Positions 9,175 through 20,677 of a DNA stretch of 35,271 bases are shown here, one piece after another. The notes under the pieces are model-generated. The model was not told where the DNA came from, did not search any database, and saw only the letters and a program-made list of their open reading frames with translations. A program made the translations under genes and the position numbers. The stretch is taken from the NCBI GenBank assembly GCA_029167225.1, contig JARFNK010000037.1:1-35271 (forward strand), read 5' to 3'. This DNA is from Sphingobium arseniciresistens (GTDB lineage Bacteria; Pseudomonadota; Alphaproteobacteria; Sphingomonadales; Sphingomonadaceae). The stretch's first letter is position 1, and every line of letters starts with the position of its first letter.

Positions 9175-9259
9175 CCTCGATCCCCGCAGCTATAGAAAGA
9201 CAGGAATGGCGTCAGGAAAAGCACCTGCCTCGTTCGCGATAACAGGCATGGAGAGCAAT

Positions 9260-10600
9260 ATGGCGGGCCTATCTGCCACAGACCTGGTTTCCCGCAAGAA
9301 ATTGCTGATCGCCGCCCTCGCTGCCATCTTCGCCCTGTCGGTCCTCGGCCCAGCCATGACATTCACCGGCGCGCTCGGCACCGGCGACGGCACGCAGGGG
9401 CGGCAGATCGGCTATGCCGCCATCCTGCTGCTGACGGTCGTAGCGCTGCGTCCTGTTGCCCATCCCCGACGGCTGCTGGTCGTCCCGATCTCCATCATCG
9501 TCGCGCTCGCCTGGTACTGGCTGAGCGTCCTGTGGGCGATCGCGCCGGAAATCGCGCTGCGCCGCATTGCGCTGACCACCATCATCATCTGGTCGATCTT
9601 CGCGCTGGTCCGTAACATCGGCTACACGCTCTCGCTCAACACCGTGCGGGTGGTGATGCTGGTGCTGCTCGTCGCCAATTATATCGCGGTGTTCTTCTTC
9701 CCCGATGTCGGCATGCACCCCAAGTCGATCTCCCCCGGCGATGGCGAGATCCTCACCCGCCTGTGGCGCGGGATCATGACGCACAAGAATTTCGCGGGGT
9801 CCGCCTGTGCCTATACCGTGCTGCTCTTCGCCTTCGACCGGCAAAAGATCCCGCTGTGGGTCTGCGGCCTGATCGTCGCGGCGGCGGGCTATTTCCTGAT
9901 AGAGAGCGGGTCGAAGACATCCGCCGGCCTGTGCGTGTTCGCCATCGCCATCGGCGCGGTCTTCACGCTGTGGCCCGCCGGCAAGGGCCGCCCGGTGGCG
10001 ATCCTGATGCTTCTGATCCTGGGCATGGCCGGCGCGATCATGGGGCTGGTGTTCAAAGACCCGCTCAACGCCAGCTTCACAGACGCCAAGTCCTTCACCG
10101 GCCGCCCCCTCATCTGGAAGGCGCTCTACGCCTTCTGGGAGGATCATCCCTGGCTGGGCTCGGGCTTCGGCTCCTTCTGGAATGTCGGCCCGAACGGCCC
10201 GGTCTACCGCTACGCCTCCGACTGGGTGGTGAAGATCGAGGTCGGCCATAACGGCTTCCTCGATCTGCTGGCGCAGACCGGGATCATCGGCCTCGCCCTC
10301 GCCATCGCCGCCGGCGTGGTGATCCCGATCTACAAGCTGCTCTCGCGCAACGAAGACAACAGCGCGCGCGGCGCGATGCTGGCGGCGCTGCTCTCCTTCT
10401 CGATCGCGCACAACGCTACCGAGACCAGCCTGTTCGATCGCGACCAGATCCCGCAGATGTTCCTGATGCTGACGATCGCCGCGATCAGCCTGATGCGCGA
10501 CCGCGAAGCTGGACCCAGGACGGCAAAGCTACCGGCGGGGCTCCAGCCCAGCCGCAGCCTGTTCGGCCTCAACGACAGCAAGCCCGGCAAGCGGCGATAG
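9260..10600 (+). CDS. O-antigen ligase/polymerase family protein (Wzy_C domain)
   Basis: Polytopic inner-membrane protein that should polymerise or transfer undecaprenyl-linked glycan on the periplasmic side. About ten hydrophobic segments surround a large loop with the Wzy_C signature: GRPLIWKALYAFWEDHPWLG, then GHNGFLDLLAQTGIIG, where the histidine of HN-x-x-L is the family's key residue. ATG 9260 is preferred because GGAG sits 6 nt upstream, giving 446 aa; in-frame ATGs at 9206 and 9248 would add 18 or 4 residues. It stands 165 bp after the WcaI-like gene. It is unrelated in detail to the polymerase-like protein at 1988-3289, so the locus has two such enzymes. Confidence 0.85.
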   Translation: MAGLSATDLVSRKKLLIAALAAIFALSVLGPAMTFTGALGTGDGTQGRQIGYAAILLLTVVALRPVAHPRRLLVVPISIIVALAWYWLSVLWAIAPEIALRRIALTTIIIWSIFALVRNIGYTLSLNTVRVVMLVLLVANYIAVFFFPDVGMHPKSISPGDGEILTRLWRGIMTHKNFAGSACAYTVLLFAFDRQKIPLWVCGLIVAAAGYFLIESGSKTSAGLCVFAIAIGAVFTLWPAGKGRPVAILMLLILGMAGAIMGLVFKDPLNASFTDAKSFTGRPLIWKALYAFWEDHPWLGSGFGSFWNVGPNGPVYRYASDWVVKIEVGHNGFLDLLAQTGIIGLALAIAAGVVIPIYKLLSRNEDNSARGAMLAALLSFSIAHNATETSLFDRDQIPQMFLMLTIAAISLMRDREAGPRTAKLPAGLQPSRSLFGLNDSKPGKRR

Positions 10601-10621
10601 CCCCGCCACGCCTGCCACCCC

Positions 10622-11737
10622 TCAGCCGATCGCCTCGGCGGCCGGGACATAGTCCAGCCCCAGTTCGCGGGCCACGGCTTCATATGTCACCTTGCCACCG
10701 CACACATTGAGCCCGGCAAGCAGGTGCGGATCGCTGCGCAGCGCATCCTTCCAGCCCATGTCGGCGATCCGCAGGGCGTGGGGCAGCGTCACATTGTTGA
10801 GCGCGTAGGTGCTAGTGCGCGCCACCGCACCCGGCATGTTGGCGACGCAATAATGCACGACGCCCTCGACGATATAGGTGGGCGCGTCATGGGTGGTCGC
10901 GTGGCTGGTTTCAAAGCAGCCGCCCTGGTCGATGGCGACATCGACCAGCACCGATCCCTTCTTCATCGTCTTCAGCATCTGCGCGCTGACCAGCTTGGGG
11001 GCGGCGGCGCCGGGGATCAACACGGCACCGATCACCAGATCGGCATGGGCGATCTCGTCGGCGAGGTTGGCGCGGTTGGAAAAGCGCGTCTTCGCCCGCG
11101 CCTCGAAATAGATGCCCAGCCGCTCCAGCACTTCCGGGCTGCGGTCGAGGATGGTGACGTCCGCGCCGAGCCCGGCCGCCATCTGCGCCGCGTTGAAGCC
11201 GACCACGCCGCCGCCGATCACCACGACCTTGGCCGGCAGCACACCCGGCACTCCGCCCAGCAGCACGCCGCGCCCGCCATGCGCTTTTTCCAACGCCGTC
11301 GCGCCCGCCTGAACCGACATGCGACCGGCGACCTGGCTCATGGGCTTGAGCAGCGGCAGGCCGCCATTGGCGTCCGTCACCGTTTCATAGGCGATGCAGA
11401 CCGCGCCGGATGCCATCAGGTCGCGGGTTTGCTCCGGGTCGGGCGCCAGATGCAGATAGGTGTAGAGGATCTGCCCGGCACGCAGCATCGCGCGCTCTTC
11501 CGGCTGCGGCTCCTTCACCTTGACGATCATGTCCGCGCGGGCGAACACCTCGGCGGCGGTCGCGGCGATCTCCGCGCCCGCCTGTCGATAGGCCGCATCA
11601 TCTGCGCCCATGCCTTCGCCCGCACCGGTCTCCACCAGCACGTCATGGCCATGGGTGCTCAGTTCATGAACGCTCTCCGGGGTCAGGCCGACGCGATACT
11701 CATGGTTCTTGATCTCCCGGACCGTACCGACAATCAT
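10622..11737 (-). CDS. ald: Alanine dehydrogenase
   Basis: NAD-dependent oxidative deamination of L-alanine to pyruvate and ammonia, and the reverse. The protein is 371 aa, the standard family length. It opens with the conserved [19 protein letters not shown], has KVKEPQPEE (substrate-binding lysine region) and the NAD-binding fold [21 protein letters not shown] near the middle, followed by [18 protein letters not shown] 11737 is chosen over GTG 11743 because AGGAG lies 8 nt upstream of the ATG and too close to the GTG. It is transcribed alone and convergent with the polymerase gene (21-bp gap). No Lrp/AsnC regulator gene is adjacent. Confidence 0.96.
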   Translation of the reverse strand: MIVGTVREIKNHEYRVGLTPESVHELSTHGHDVLVETGAGEGMGADDAAYRQAGAEIAATAAEVFARADMIVKVKEPQPEERAMLRAGQILYTYLHLAPDPEQTRDLMASGAVCIAYETVTDANGGLPLLKPMSQVAGRMSVQAGATALEKAHGGRGVLLGGVPGVLPAKVVVIGGGVVGFNAAQMAAGLGADVTILDRSPEVLERLGIYFEARAKTRFSNRANLADEIAHADLVIGAVLIPGAAAPKLVSAQMLKTMKKGSVLVDVAIDQGGCFETSHATTHDAPTYIVEGVVHYCVANMPGAVARTSTYALNNVTLPHALRIADMGWKDALRSDPHLLAGLNVCGGKVTYEAVARELGLDYVPAAEAIG

Positions 11738-12051
11738 GCGCACCTCTCCTTATTCTTCTATTTCTCCATGCCTATGCTGATATGCCGGGCATTACTTGCC
11801 TAAATTCATCAATGACACGATAAAAATGGACAAATTATTCCACGATCCGTGCGGTTGTGGAATCTGATTTCCAGCCCTTCACACGCGCCGGGCGCCATCC
11901 GCCATTGCCCGAAAATGCGAATCCTTTCCCGGAAAGGCAGCAGAGCATCGGCGGAACGGTCACGGAATTCATGCCGTGAAATCCCGTCGCGGCCGCCGAT
12001 GCTTCATGCTAGAATGATTCTGCGGCGGAAGACCGCGACAGGAGAGATGCT
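11738..12051. other. Upstream region of ald; no gene seen
   Basis: This 314-bp stretch must carry the ald promoter (minus strand). The first 120 bp next to ald are A/T-rich relative to the rest. Two frames that cross it have none of the neighbouring genes' codon bias. I see no RNA gene, strong hairpin or recognisable operator. Confidence 0.4.
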
Positions 12052-12144
12052 ATGCCGTGGTATGATCGGTTGGGCGACAGGATGTGTATGGCGCTGGCTT
12101 ATGCCGGCATCGCCTACATCATTTGCTGGCACCTGATGAACTAG
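12052..12144 (+). CDS. Putative 30-aa small membrane protein
   Basis: A short frame starts at ATG 12052 with AGGAG about 8 nt upstream and ends with TAG 12142-12144. The peptide has a polar start with two arginines and an aspartate pair (MPWYDRLGDR), then a hydrophobic stretch from about residue 11 to 27 (MALAYAGIAYIICW) that could span the membrane. It stands alone between ald and the efflux channel gene. No homologue or function is recognised; the good ribosome site and amphipathic layout are the only support. Confidence 0.45.
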   Translation: MPWYDRLGDRMCMALAYAGIAYIICWHLMN

Positions 12145-12189
12145 AACCAATCGACATGCCGCCATGCAATCCGGCTGCGGCATGGGCGC

Positions 12190-13635
12190 TCATTTCAGGC
12201 CGCCGCCAAGCGCGCGATACAGTTCCACGGCATTGCTTTCCCGCACCAGACGCGCCGCCAGCAGGCTTTGCTGGGCGGCATAGAAGGATCGCTGCGAATC
12301 GAGCGTCGTCAGGAACGGGTCGATCCCGGACTTGAAGCGCGCTTCCGACAGGCGATAGGCCCCCTGCGCATTGTCGCGCAGAGAGGTCTGCGCCGCGATC
12401 TGCTGGTCGATGGTACCACGCCGCGCGAGGCCATCGGCGACTTCGCGGAAGGCGGACTGCACCGCCTTCTCATATTGCGCGACCATCGCATCACGCGTCG
12501 CCTTGGCATAGCGCAAATTGCCCGCGTTCCGCCCGAAGTCGAAGATCGGCAAGGTGGCCGAGGGCGCCACCGACCAGTAATCGCTGCCACTGCCGAACAG
12601 GTTGGACAGGCCAAGGCTCATCCTCCCGAAGGCTGCCGTCAGCGAGATCCTGGGGAAGAAGGCCGCCCGCGCCGCGCCGATATTGGCGTTGGCCGCGATC
12701 AGTTGATGCTCGGCCGCGATCACGTCGGGCCGGCGCAGCAGCACGTCGGAGGGCAGGTTTGCCGGCAGCGCGTTCAGCGTCACGCCTCCGTCGGCCAGGC
12801 TCGTCGGCAGGAGGGATGCATCCAGCGTCGTCCCCGCCAGCAGGTTGAGCGCGTTCTGGTCTTGCGCCACCTGCGTCGTAGCATCGGCGATGTCGGACAG
12901 CGCCTGGTCGCGGCTGGTGCGCGCCTGGCGCACGTCCAGTTCCGACGCGACACCGGCGGCGAGCCGTGCCTCGGTCAGCTTCACCGTCTCGGCATAGGCG
13001 GCCAGCGTATCGCGGGCGATGCCCAGCTTTTCCTGGTCCGCCGCCAGCGTCAGCCAGGCCGTCGCGATTTCTGCGACCAGGGCCGTCTGCGCGGCATCCC
13101 GATTGGCCTGCGCGGTAAAGAACTGTTCCTGCGCCGCCTTGCTCAGGTTGCGCACCCGCCCGAACAGGTCGATTTCCCAGGCCGACACGCCCACCGATGC
13201 GGTGTAGATATCTGTCCGCCCGGATGCGGCGCCAGCGCCGCCTCCCGCTCCGCCTGCGGCCGCCGCGAAGGGCTGGTCCTGATAGGTCGCGCCGCCGTTC
13301 GCGCCCAGCGTCGGGAAGATATCCGCCCGCTGCACGCGATATTGCGCGCGGGCCTGCTCGACATTGGCGAGGGAGACGCGCAGGTCGCGGTTGTTCTGCA
13401 GCGCCGTGCGGATCACCTGCTGCAGCCGCGGCTCGGGGAAGAAATCGGCCCAGGCGGTGTCGGCCGGAAGCGTGGCCGCCGCCGCACCTGCCGCGCCCAC
13501 CCCCGCCGCATAGGCGGGGCCGGCCGGCGTCTCCTTCGGCACCGGCATGTCCGGCCGCACATATTTGGGCGCCATGTTGCAGGCCGACAGGCTGGTACCG
13601 GCCAGCAGCAGCAACGCTATCGCATGTTTCGTCAT
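12190..13635 (-). CDS. RND efflux outer-membrane channel lipoprotein (NodT/OprM family)
   Basis: Trimeric outer-membrane exit duct for the tripartite pump encoded just upstream. The 481-aa protein has a lipoprotein signal with lipobox LSAC (lipidated Cys19), then the two tandem outer-membrane-efflux repeats: VSLANVEQARAQYRVQRADIFP in the first and LRRPDVIAAEHQLIAANANIGAARAAFFPRISL-type sequence in the second, typical of OprM, NodT and AdeK. Heptad-rich alpha-barrel segments (KLTEARLAAGVASELDVRQA, YRLSEARFKSGIDPFLTTLD) are plain. It begins 3 bp after the pump gene stops and ends the operon. Confidence 0.95.
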   Translation of the reverse strand: MTKHAIALLLLAGTSLSACNMAPKYVRPDMPVPKETPAGPAYAAGVGAAGAAAATLPADTAWADFFPEPRLQQVIRTALQNNRDLRVSLANVEQARAQYRVQRADIFPTLGANGGATYQDQPFAAAAGGAGGGAGAASGRTDIYTASVGVSAWEIDLFGRVRNLSKAAQEQFFTAQANRDAAQTALVAEIATAWLTLAADQEKLGIARDTLAAYAETVKLTEARLAAGVASELDVRQARTSRDQALSDIADATTQVAQDQNALNLLAGTTLDASLLPTSLADGGVTLNALPANLPSDVLLRRPDVIAAEHQLIAANANIGAARAAFFPRISLTAAFGRMSLGLSNLFGSGSDYWSVAPSATLPIFDFGRNAGNLRYAKATRDAMVAQYEKAVQSAFREVADGLARRGTIDQQIAAQTSLRDNAQGAYRLSEARFKSGIDPFLTTLDSQRSFYAAQQSLLAARLVRESNAVELYRALGGGLK

Positions 13636-13638
13636 CGC

Positions 13639-16806
<3,168 letters not shown>

Positions 16807-16811
16807 GAGCG

Positions 16812-17984
16812 TCAGTTCCCCCTGCCAGCGGAAGTCGCTGCGGCGGGCGCCGGCGATCCGGCGGCAACCTGCTGCGGCGCGACCGGTTTCACGACCGTGC
16901 CGGGCCGAAGGTTGAGCAGCCCTTCCACGATCATGCGATCACCCGGCTTCAGGCCGCCGGTGACGACCCACTTGTCACCCACCGAACGATCGGTGGTGAC
17001 GTCCCGCTGCTCGACCTTGTCCTGCGCGCCGACGACCAGTGCCGTCGCGCGGCCACGCGGATCACGGGTGATGCCCTGTTGCGGCACCAGCAGGGCCTGC
17101 TGGCGTACCCCTTCCACCAGCCGCGCCCGTACATACATGCCCGGCAGCAGCAGGCCATCCGGATTGGCGAAGGTCGCACGCAACGTGACGCCGCCGGTCG
17201 CGGGGTCAACGGTCACTTCGGAGAACTGCAGCCGTCCCTGCGTGGGATAAGTCTTGCCGTTGGGCAGCAACAGCGCGACGCGGGCACTGTCGCTGCCCCC
17301 GTTGCTGAGCCCGCCGGCGCGCAGCGCTTCCTTGAGGTCAAGCACCTGGGCGGCGGACTGGCTGACATCGACATAAACCTGTTCGGTCCGCTGGATCGTT
17401 GCCAGCGCATCGGCCTGCCCGGTCTGAACCAACGCGCCCGGCGTGAACAGCGACCGCCCGATGCGGCCGGAAATGGGCGCGCGGATGCGCGTGAAGCCCA
17501 GGTTGACGCGCGCCGACTCGACCGCGGCCTTTTGCGCTGCAACATCGGCGACGGCCTGCTGCGCGGCGGCGTCCGCATTGTCCGCATCCTGCCGGCTCAC
17601 CGCATTGATGCCCACGAGGCCGCGATAGCGCTGCGCCTGCAACCGGGTGGAGTTGATCGCTGCCTGCGCGCGGGCAAGGCCGCCCTGTGCGCTGCCCAGC
17701 GCGGCGCGATAGGGCGCGTCCTCGATCTCGTACAGCACCTGCCCGGCGCGCACATAGGCACCCTCGCTGAACAGGCGGCGGCGGATTATCCCACTGATTT
17801 GGGGCCGGACTTCCGACGTTTCCACGGCGACGATGCGACCCGGAAGCTCGTTGGTGAGCGTCACGGCTTCCGTCTTCAGCGTTACCACGCCCACGGTCGG
17901 AGTCGGAGTCGGCGGCGGCGATTCGCTCCCGCACGCGCTCAACAGCGTGAACGTCAACAACCCCGAAAAGCCAAGCTTCCGCAT
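16812..17984 (-). CDS. RND efflux periplasmic adaptor lipoprotein (AcrA/MexA family)
   Basis: Membrane-fusion protein that links the pump and the channel across the periplasm. The 390-aa protein has a short signal and lipobox LSAC with Cys18 ([18 protein letters not shown]), then a lipoyl half-motif ([18 protein letters not shown]), an alpha-helical hairpin with alanine-rich heptads, the second lipoyl half ([17 protein letters not shown]), and beta-barrel and membrane-proximal domains ([13 protein letters not shown]). ATG 17984 is chosen because the signal peptide starts there and GGAA lies 7 nt upstream. It is the first gene of the efflux operon, directly below the TetR-type palindrome. Confidence 0.95.
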   Translation of the reverse strand: MRKLGFSGLLTFTLLSACGSESPPPTPTPTVGVVTLKTEAVTLTNELPGRIVAVETSEVRPQISGIIRRRLFSEGAYVRAGQVLYEIEDAPYRAALGSAQGGLARAQAAINSTRLQAQRYRGLVGINAVSRQDADNADAAAQQAVADVAAQKAAVESARVNLGFTRIRAPISGRIGRSLFTPGALVQTGQADALATIQRTEQVYVDVSQSAAQVLDLKEALRAGGLSNGGSDSARVALLLPNGKTYPTQGRLQFSEVTVDPATGGVTLRATFANPDGLLLPGMYVRARLVEGVRQQALLVPQQGITRDPRGRATALVVGAQDKVEQRDVTTDRSVGDKWVVTGGLKPGDRMIVEGLLNLRPGTVVKPVAPQQVAAGSPAPAAATSAGRGN

Positions 17985-18016
17985 AGATATTTCCAATGAT
18001 GCTAATCTGAACAGAC

Positions 18017-18036
18017 CGGAATGAACGTTCATTCCG
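18017..18036. promoter_or_regulatory. Perfect 20-bp palindrome, likely TetR operator
   Basis: The palindrome CGGAATGAACGTTCATTCCG sits between the efflux adaptor (start 17984, minus) and the TetR gene (plus). A core of this kind (TGAACGTTCA) is characteristic of operators bound by AcrR/TetR dimers. A TTGACC box at 18070-18075 on the minus strand would place an efflux promoter so that the palindrome covers the start of transcription, though its -10 partner is poor. Binding would repress the pump and probably the regulator itself. Confidence 0.8.
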
Positions 18037-18099
18037 CTTGCGGTCCCCCTAGGAGATGTGCCAAGCCAAGGTCAACTAAAAAGAGGGACAAGACTGAGG

Positions 18100-18717
18100 A
18101 TGACGGTTGCAGTGCAACATGAAACTGGCACCCGGCCCCGCGTAGTGCAGGCCGCCCGGCACCTGTTCTCAACGCGCGGTTTTCACCGGACGGCGATGGC
18201 CGATCTTGCGGATACCGCCGGCGTCAGCGTCGGCGCGATCTATCGCCTGTTCAAGGGCAAGGCCGACATCATCCAGGCCATTGTCGAGGAAGACGCGCGG
18301 CTCCAGCTTCACCAATTCGCGATGCTTGTCGAGCAGGTGAAGGGGGGAACCAAGCCGGTCGAGGCGGCCTTGACCGAAGTGATGATGCTGTGGCTGTCTG
18401 AATCGACAGAGGACGAGGCCCTCTCCTTCGAGATCCTCGCGGAGGCGCATCGCAACGAGAGCGTCGCGCACACCATCGCGGACCTGTGCCTGGCCTTCCG
18501 CGCGATGTTCAGGGATCTTGCCCGCGCCGTCAATCCACGCCTGCCCTCGCCCGATCTGGATGCGGCCGAGGAATTGCTGCTCGCTTGCGCCTTCGGCCTT
18601 GGCCATCGCACGCTTTCCGCGCCGCGCCTGGGCATCGTCGAAACCGCCGAGCATGCAGCAAAAATGATCTTCCACGCTCTCAACCCCGAGATCGCCTGTC
18701 GCATTAAAGATCGATAA
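18100..18717 (+). CDS. TetR/AcrR family transcriptional repressor
   Basis: One-component repressor of the divergent efflux operon. The N-terminal HTH domain is standard: VVQAARHLFSTRGFHRTAMADLADTAGVSVGAIYRLFKGKADIIQAIV, with recognition helix around VGAIYRLF. The C-terminal domain is alpha-helical and variable, as expected for the ligand pocket. ATG 18100 gives 205 aa, usual for the family, with GAGGGA 10 nt upstream; a GTG at 18058 would add 14 residues but its ribosome site is too close. The ligand is unknown but is probably a pump substrate. Confidence 0.92.
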   Translation: MTVAVQHETGTRPRVVQAARHLFSTRGFHRTAMADLADTAGVSVGAIYRLFKGKADIIQAIVEEDARLQLHQFAMLVEQVKGGTKPVEAALTEVMMLWLSESTEDEALSFEILAEAHRNESVAHTIADLCLAFRAMFRDLARAVNPRLPSPDLDAAEELLLACAFGLGHRTLSAPRLGIVETAEHAAKMIFHALNPEIACRIKDR

Positions 18718-18883
18718 AGATACCGATCGAAATCATGATGAGGCTGTCATCCCGACCTGGTGCGACTGGGGCGGGCAATACGCTTTTTCTTGCATCGCAG
18801 CGCGCTTTCGACATCAGGGGGCAAGACATCAAAGGTACGCGCCTGCCGATCGCAGGCACGGATCCGCATCGAGAAGGAACGGC

Positions 18884-19639
18884 ATGATGACGAAGACGGC
18901 TTTCATCACGGGCGCAACGGCGGGCATCGGCGCCGCGACCGCACGGCGCTTCGTCGATGCAGGCTGGCGCGTGGTCGCCACCGGCCGCCGCCAGGAAAGG
19001 CTGGCGGCGCTCGTCGATGAACTTGGCGCAGACAATGTCCACCCCGTCGCCTTCGACATGCGCGACGAAGCCGCGATCGACGCGGCGCTGGCCAGCCTGC
19101 CGGCAGGCTTTGGCGAGATCGACGCGCTGGTCAACAATGCCGGGCTGGCGCTGGGCACGGCGCCTGCGCAGTCGGCCGATCTCGCCCAGTGGCGGCAGAT
19201 GATCGACACCAACGTCACCGGCCTCGTCACCATCACCCACAAGTTGCTGCCCCGCCTGATCGCGCGCAAGGGCGTGATCCTGAACCTCAGTTCGGTCGCC
19301 GCGACCTATCCCTATACCGGGGGCAACGCCTATGGCGGCACCAAGGCCTTCGTCCGCCAGTTTTCCCTCGGCCTGCGCTCCGACCTGCATGGCACCGGGG
19401 TCCGCGTGACCTCGATCGAGCCGGGCATGGTGGAAACCGAGTTCACGCTGGTCCGCACCGGCGGCAACCAGCAGGCATCGGACACGCTCTATGGCGGCGC
19501 CAATCCGATGACGGCGGAGGACATCGCCGAAACATTGTTCTGGGTCGCCACCCAGCCCGCACATGTCAATTTCAACAGCATCGAGTTGATGCCGGTCACG
19601 CAGTCCTTCGCGGGCTTCCAGGTCGCGCGCGAGGGCTGA
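18884..19639 (+). CDS. Short-chain dehydrogenase/reductase (YdfG-like)
   Basis: Cytoplasmic NAD(P)-dependent oxidoreductase of the classical SDR type. The 251-aa protein has the cofactor motif TGATAGIGAAT near residue 9, NNAG at about 85-88, catalytic serine in NLSSVAATYPYTGGNAYGGTKAF with the Y-x3-K pair (Y-G-G-T-K), and IEPGMVETEF. Overall it most resembles YdfG-type enzymes that act on 3-hydroxy acids such as L-allo-threonine and serine. AAGGA 6 nt upstream supports the start at 18884 (a second ATG follows at 18887). It runs convergently with the LOV-HTH gene, with a MITE-like element between them. Confidence 0.9.
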   Translation: MMTKTAFITGATAGIGAATARRFVDAGWRVVATGRRQERLAALVDELGADNVHPVAFDMRDEAAIDAALASLPAGFGEIDALVNNAGLALGTAPAQSADLAQWRQMIDTNVTGLVTITHKLLPRLIARKGVILNLSSVAATYPYTGGNAYGGTKAFVRQFSLGLRSDLHGTGVRVTSIEPGMVETEFTLVRTGGNQQASDTLYGGANPMTAEDIAETLFWVATQPAHVNFNSIELMPVTQSFAGFQVAREG

Positions 19640-19761
19640 TCGGCCGCACAGCGCCGCCGCGCGCAGACAAGAGGCACCGGGTCGCATCGTAATTCAGGCC
19701 CGGCCTGGCTGTCGGGACGCCGCGTTTCCCGCGTATCAATTTCTCGCGCGGGGATCCGGCG

Positions 19762-19906
19762 TAGCGCCGATCGACATTCAGATGATGACGTGCCGAAATG
19801 GTGGTTTTTCGTGAGCTGGAGCGCAGCATACTAACAGTAGGCAAGCACCAGAAGCGCGGAAAATTGCCATTTGCAGGCCGTCAGGGCTGAATGTCGATCG
19901 GCGCTA
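19762..19906. mobile_element. MITE-like palindromic element with TA flanks
   Basis: Perfect terminal inverted repeats (GCGCCGATCGACATTCAG, 18 bp) lie at 19764-19781 and 19887-19904, each flanked by TA at 19762-19763 and 19905-19906. The pairing continues imperfectly inwards (TGACG, AAATGG, TTTTCG, CTGG, TACT blocks) to a 3-nt loop near the middle, so the whole 141-bp unit is one long hairpin. There is no coding frame inside. TA flanks are the target duplication of IS630/Tc1-mariner-type transposases, which suggests a non-autonomous element moved by such an enzyme elsewhere. The right TA is part of the stop codon of the LOV-HTH gene. Confidence 0.78.
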
Positions 19907-20527
19907 ATGCCCCGCCTCGATCGCGATGCGGATCGCTTCGGCCGTCGTGTCGACCTCAAGCCCGCGCAGCAGTGCCGATCGGTGCATCTTGATGGTGCGC
20001 TCCGTCAGCCCCAGGGCAAAGGCGATATGCTTGTTACGATGGCCCGCCGCCATCAGCGCCAGCACTTCTTGCTGGCGCCGCGACAGGGCCGCTATGCGCG
20101 CCCGCGCGCCGTTCCGTCGCGCTGGAGCCGCAACGGCCGCATCCCTGACCTCCATTTGCGATCCGAGGAAATATTCCAGCGTCCCCTCGGTATCGAAAAT
20201 GGGCGCTACGAGCACCGCGTTGCGGAACGGCGTGCCGTCCTTTTTGTAGTTCAGGATGTCGACAAGCACCGGCTCCCGCTCCGCGATCGCCGTGCGCATG
20301 CGCTGCGTCAGCACTGGCTCGGTATCCGGACCGGCCAGGAAACGGCAGTTCCTGCCGATGATCTCATCGCGCGCATAGCCAGTCAGCGCCAAGAACGCAT
20401 CATTGCATTCGACGATCGGATTGTCCGGCAGCCGAGGGTTGCAGATGATCGCGGCGATCGGGCTGCCCGCGATCAAATCAGACAAGGACATATGCCGTAT
20501 CGATTCCCATATTGTTCCATGGTCCAT
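19904..20527 (-). CDS. LOV-HTH blue-light-responsive transcription factor (EL222-like)
   Basis: Predicted flavin photoreceptor that binds DNA when lit. The 207-aa protein has a LOV (PAS) domain at about 23-128 with the diagnostic GRNCRFLAG, where Cys61 would form the FMN adduct. Gln124 in LGSQMEV is the flipping glutamine, and NYKKDGTPFRN is also typical. A LuxR/GerE HTH domain follows at about 146-207 (LSRRQQEVLALMAAG, ERTIKMHRSALL). This is the architecture of Erythrobacter litoralis EL222. ATG 20527 is chosen from the AAGGG site upstream; ATG 20491 or 20626 are alternatives. The stop is built from the edge of the MITE-like element. It is divergent from a FolE-like gene, a likely target. 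Confidence 0.93.
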   Translation of the reverse strand: MDHGTIWESIRHMSLSDLIAGSPIAAIICNPRLPDNPIVECNDAFLALTGYARDEIIGRNCRFLAGPDTEPVLTQRMRTAIAEREPVLVDILNYKKDGTPFRNAVLVAPIFDTEGTLEYFLGSQMEVRDAAVAAPARRNGARARIAALSRRQQEVLALMAAGHRNKHIAFALGLTERTIKMHRSALLRGLEVDTTAEAIRIAIEAGH

Positions 20528-20677
20528 ATGACCCTTTGGACATGTTGCGACAGGACTGCCGCGGAGCGCAAGACTGGATAAATCCGGCTTACCATAGACC
20601 GTTGGGAACGCATGCGCGTGCGACACGGACTTTGCGCAATCTACAGTTCAACGCTGAAATGAAGGAAGGAAGGCCGC
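20528..20677. promoter_or_regulatory. Divergent LOV-HTH / FolE-like promoter region
   Basis: These 150 bp separate the photoreceptor and FolE-like starts. A near-palindrome GCATGCGCGTGC lies in the middle (about 20610-20621). No certain promoter boxes were assigned. By analogy with other one-component regulators, the LOV-HTH protein may act here, which is inference. Confidence 0.4.

Noticed and set aside
9269-10411. A 380-codon minus-strand frame
   Set aside because: Antisense to the Wzy_C-type gene; its composition (D, R, Q, H rich) is typical of a shadow frame.
18841-18857. Six-bp hairpin before the SDR gene
   Set aside because: Too short in a GC-rich region to call an operator or terminator.
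20600-20645. EcfG-type general stress promoter (GGAAC-N16/17-CGTT) before the FolE-like gene
   Set aside because: A GGAAC box is present but the downstream box reads CGGAC and does not match.
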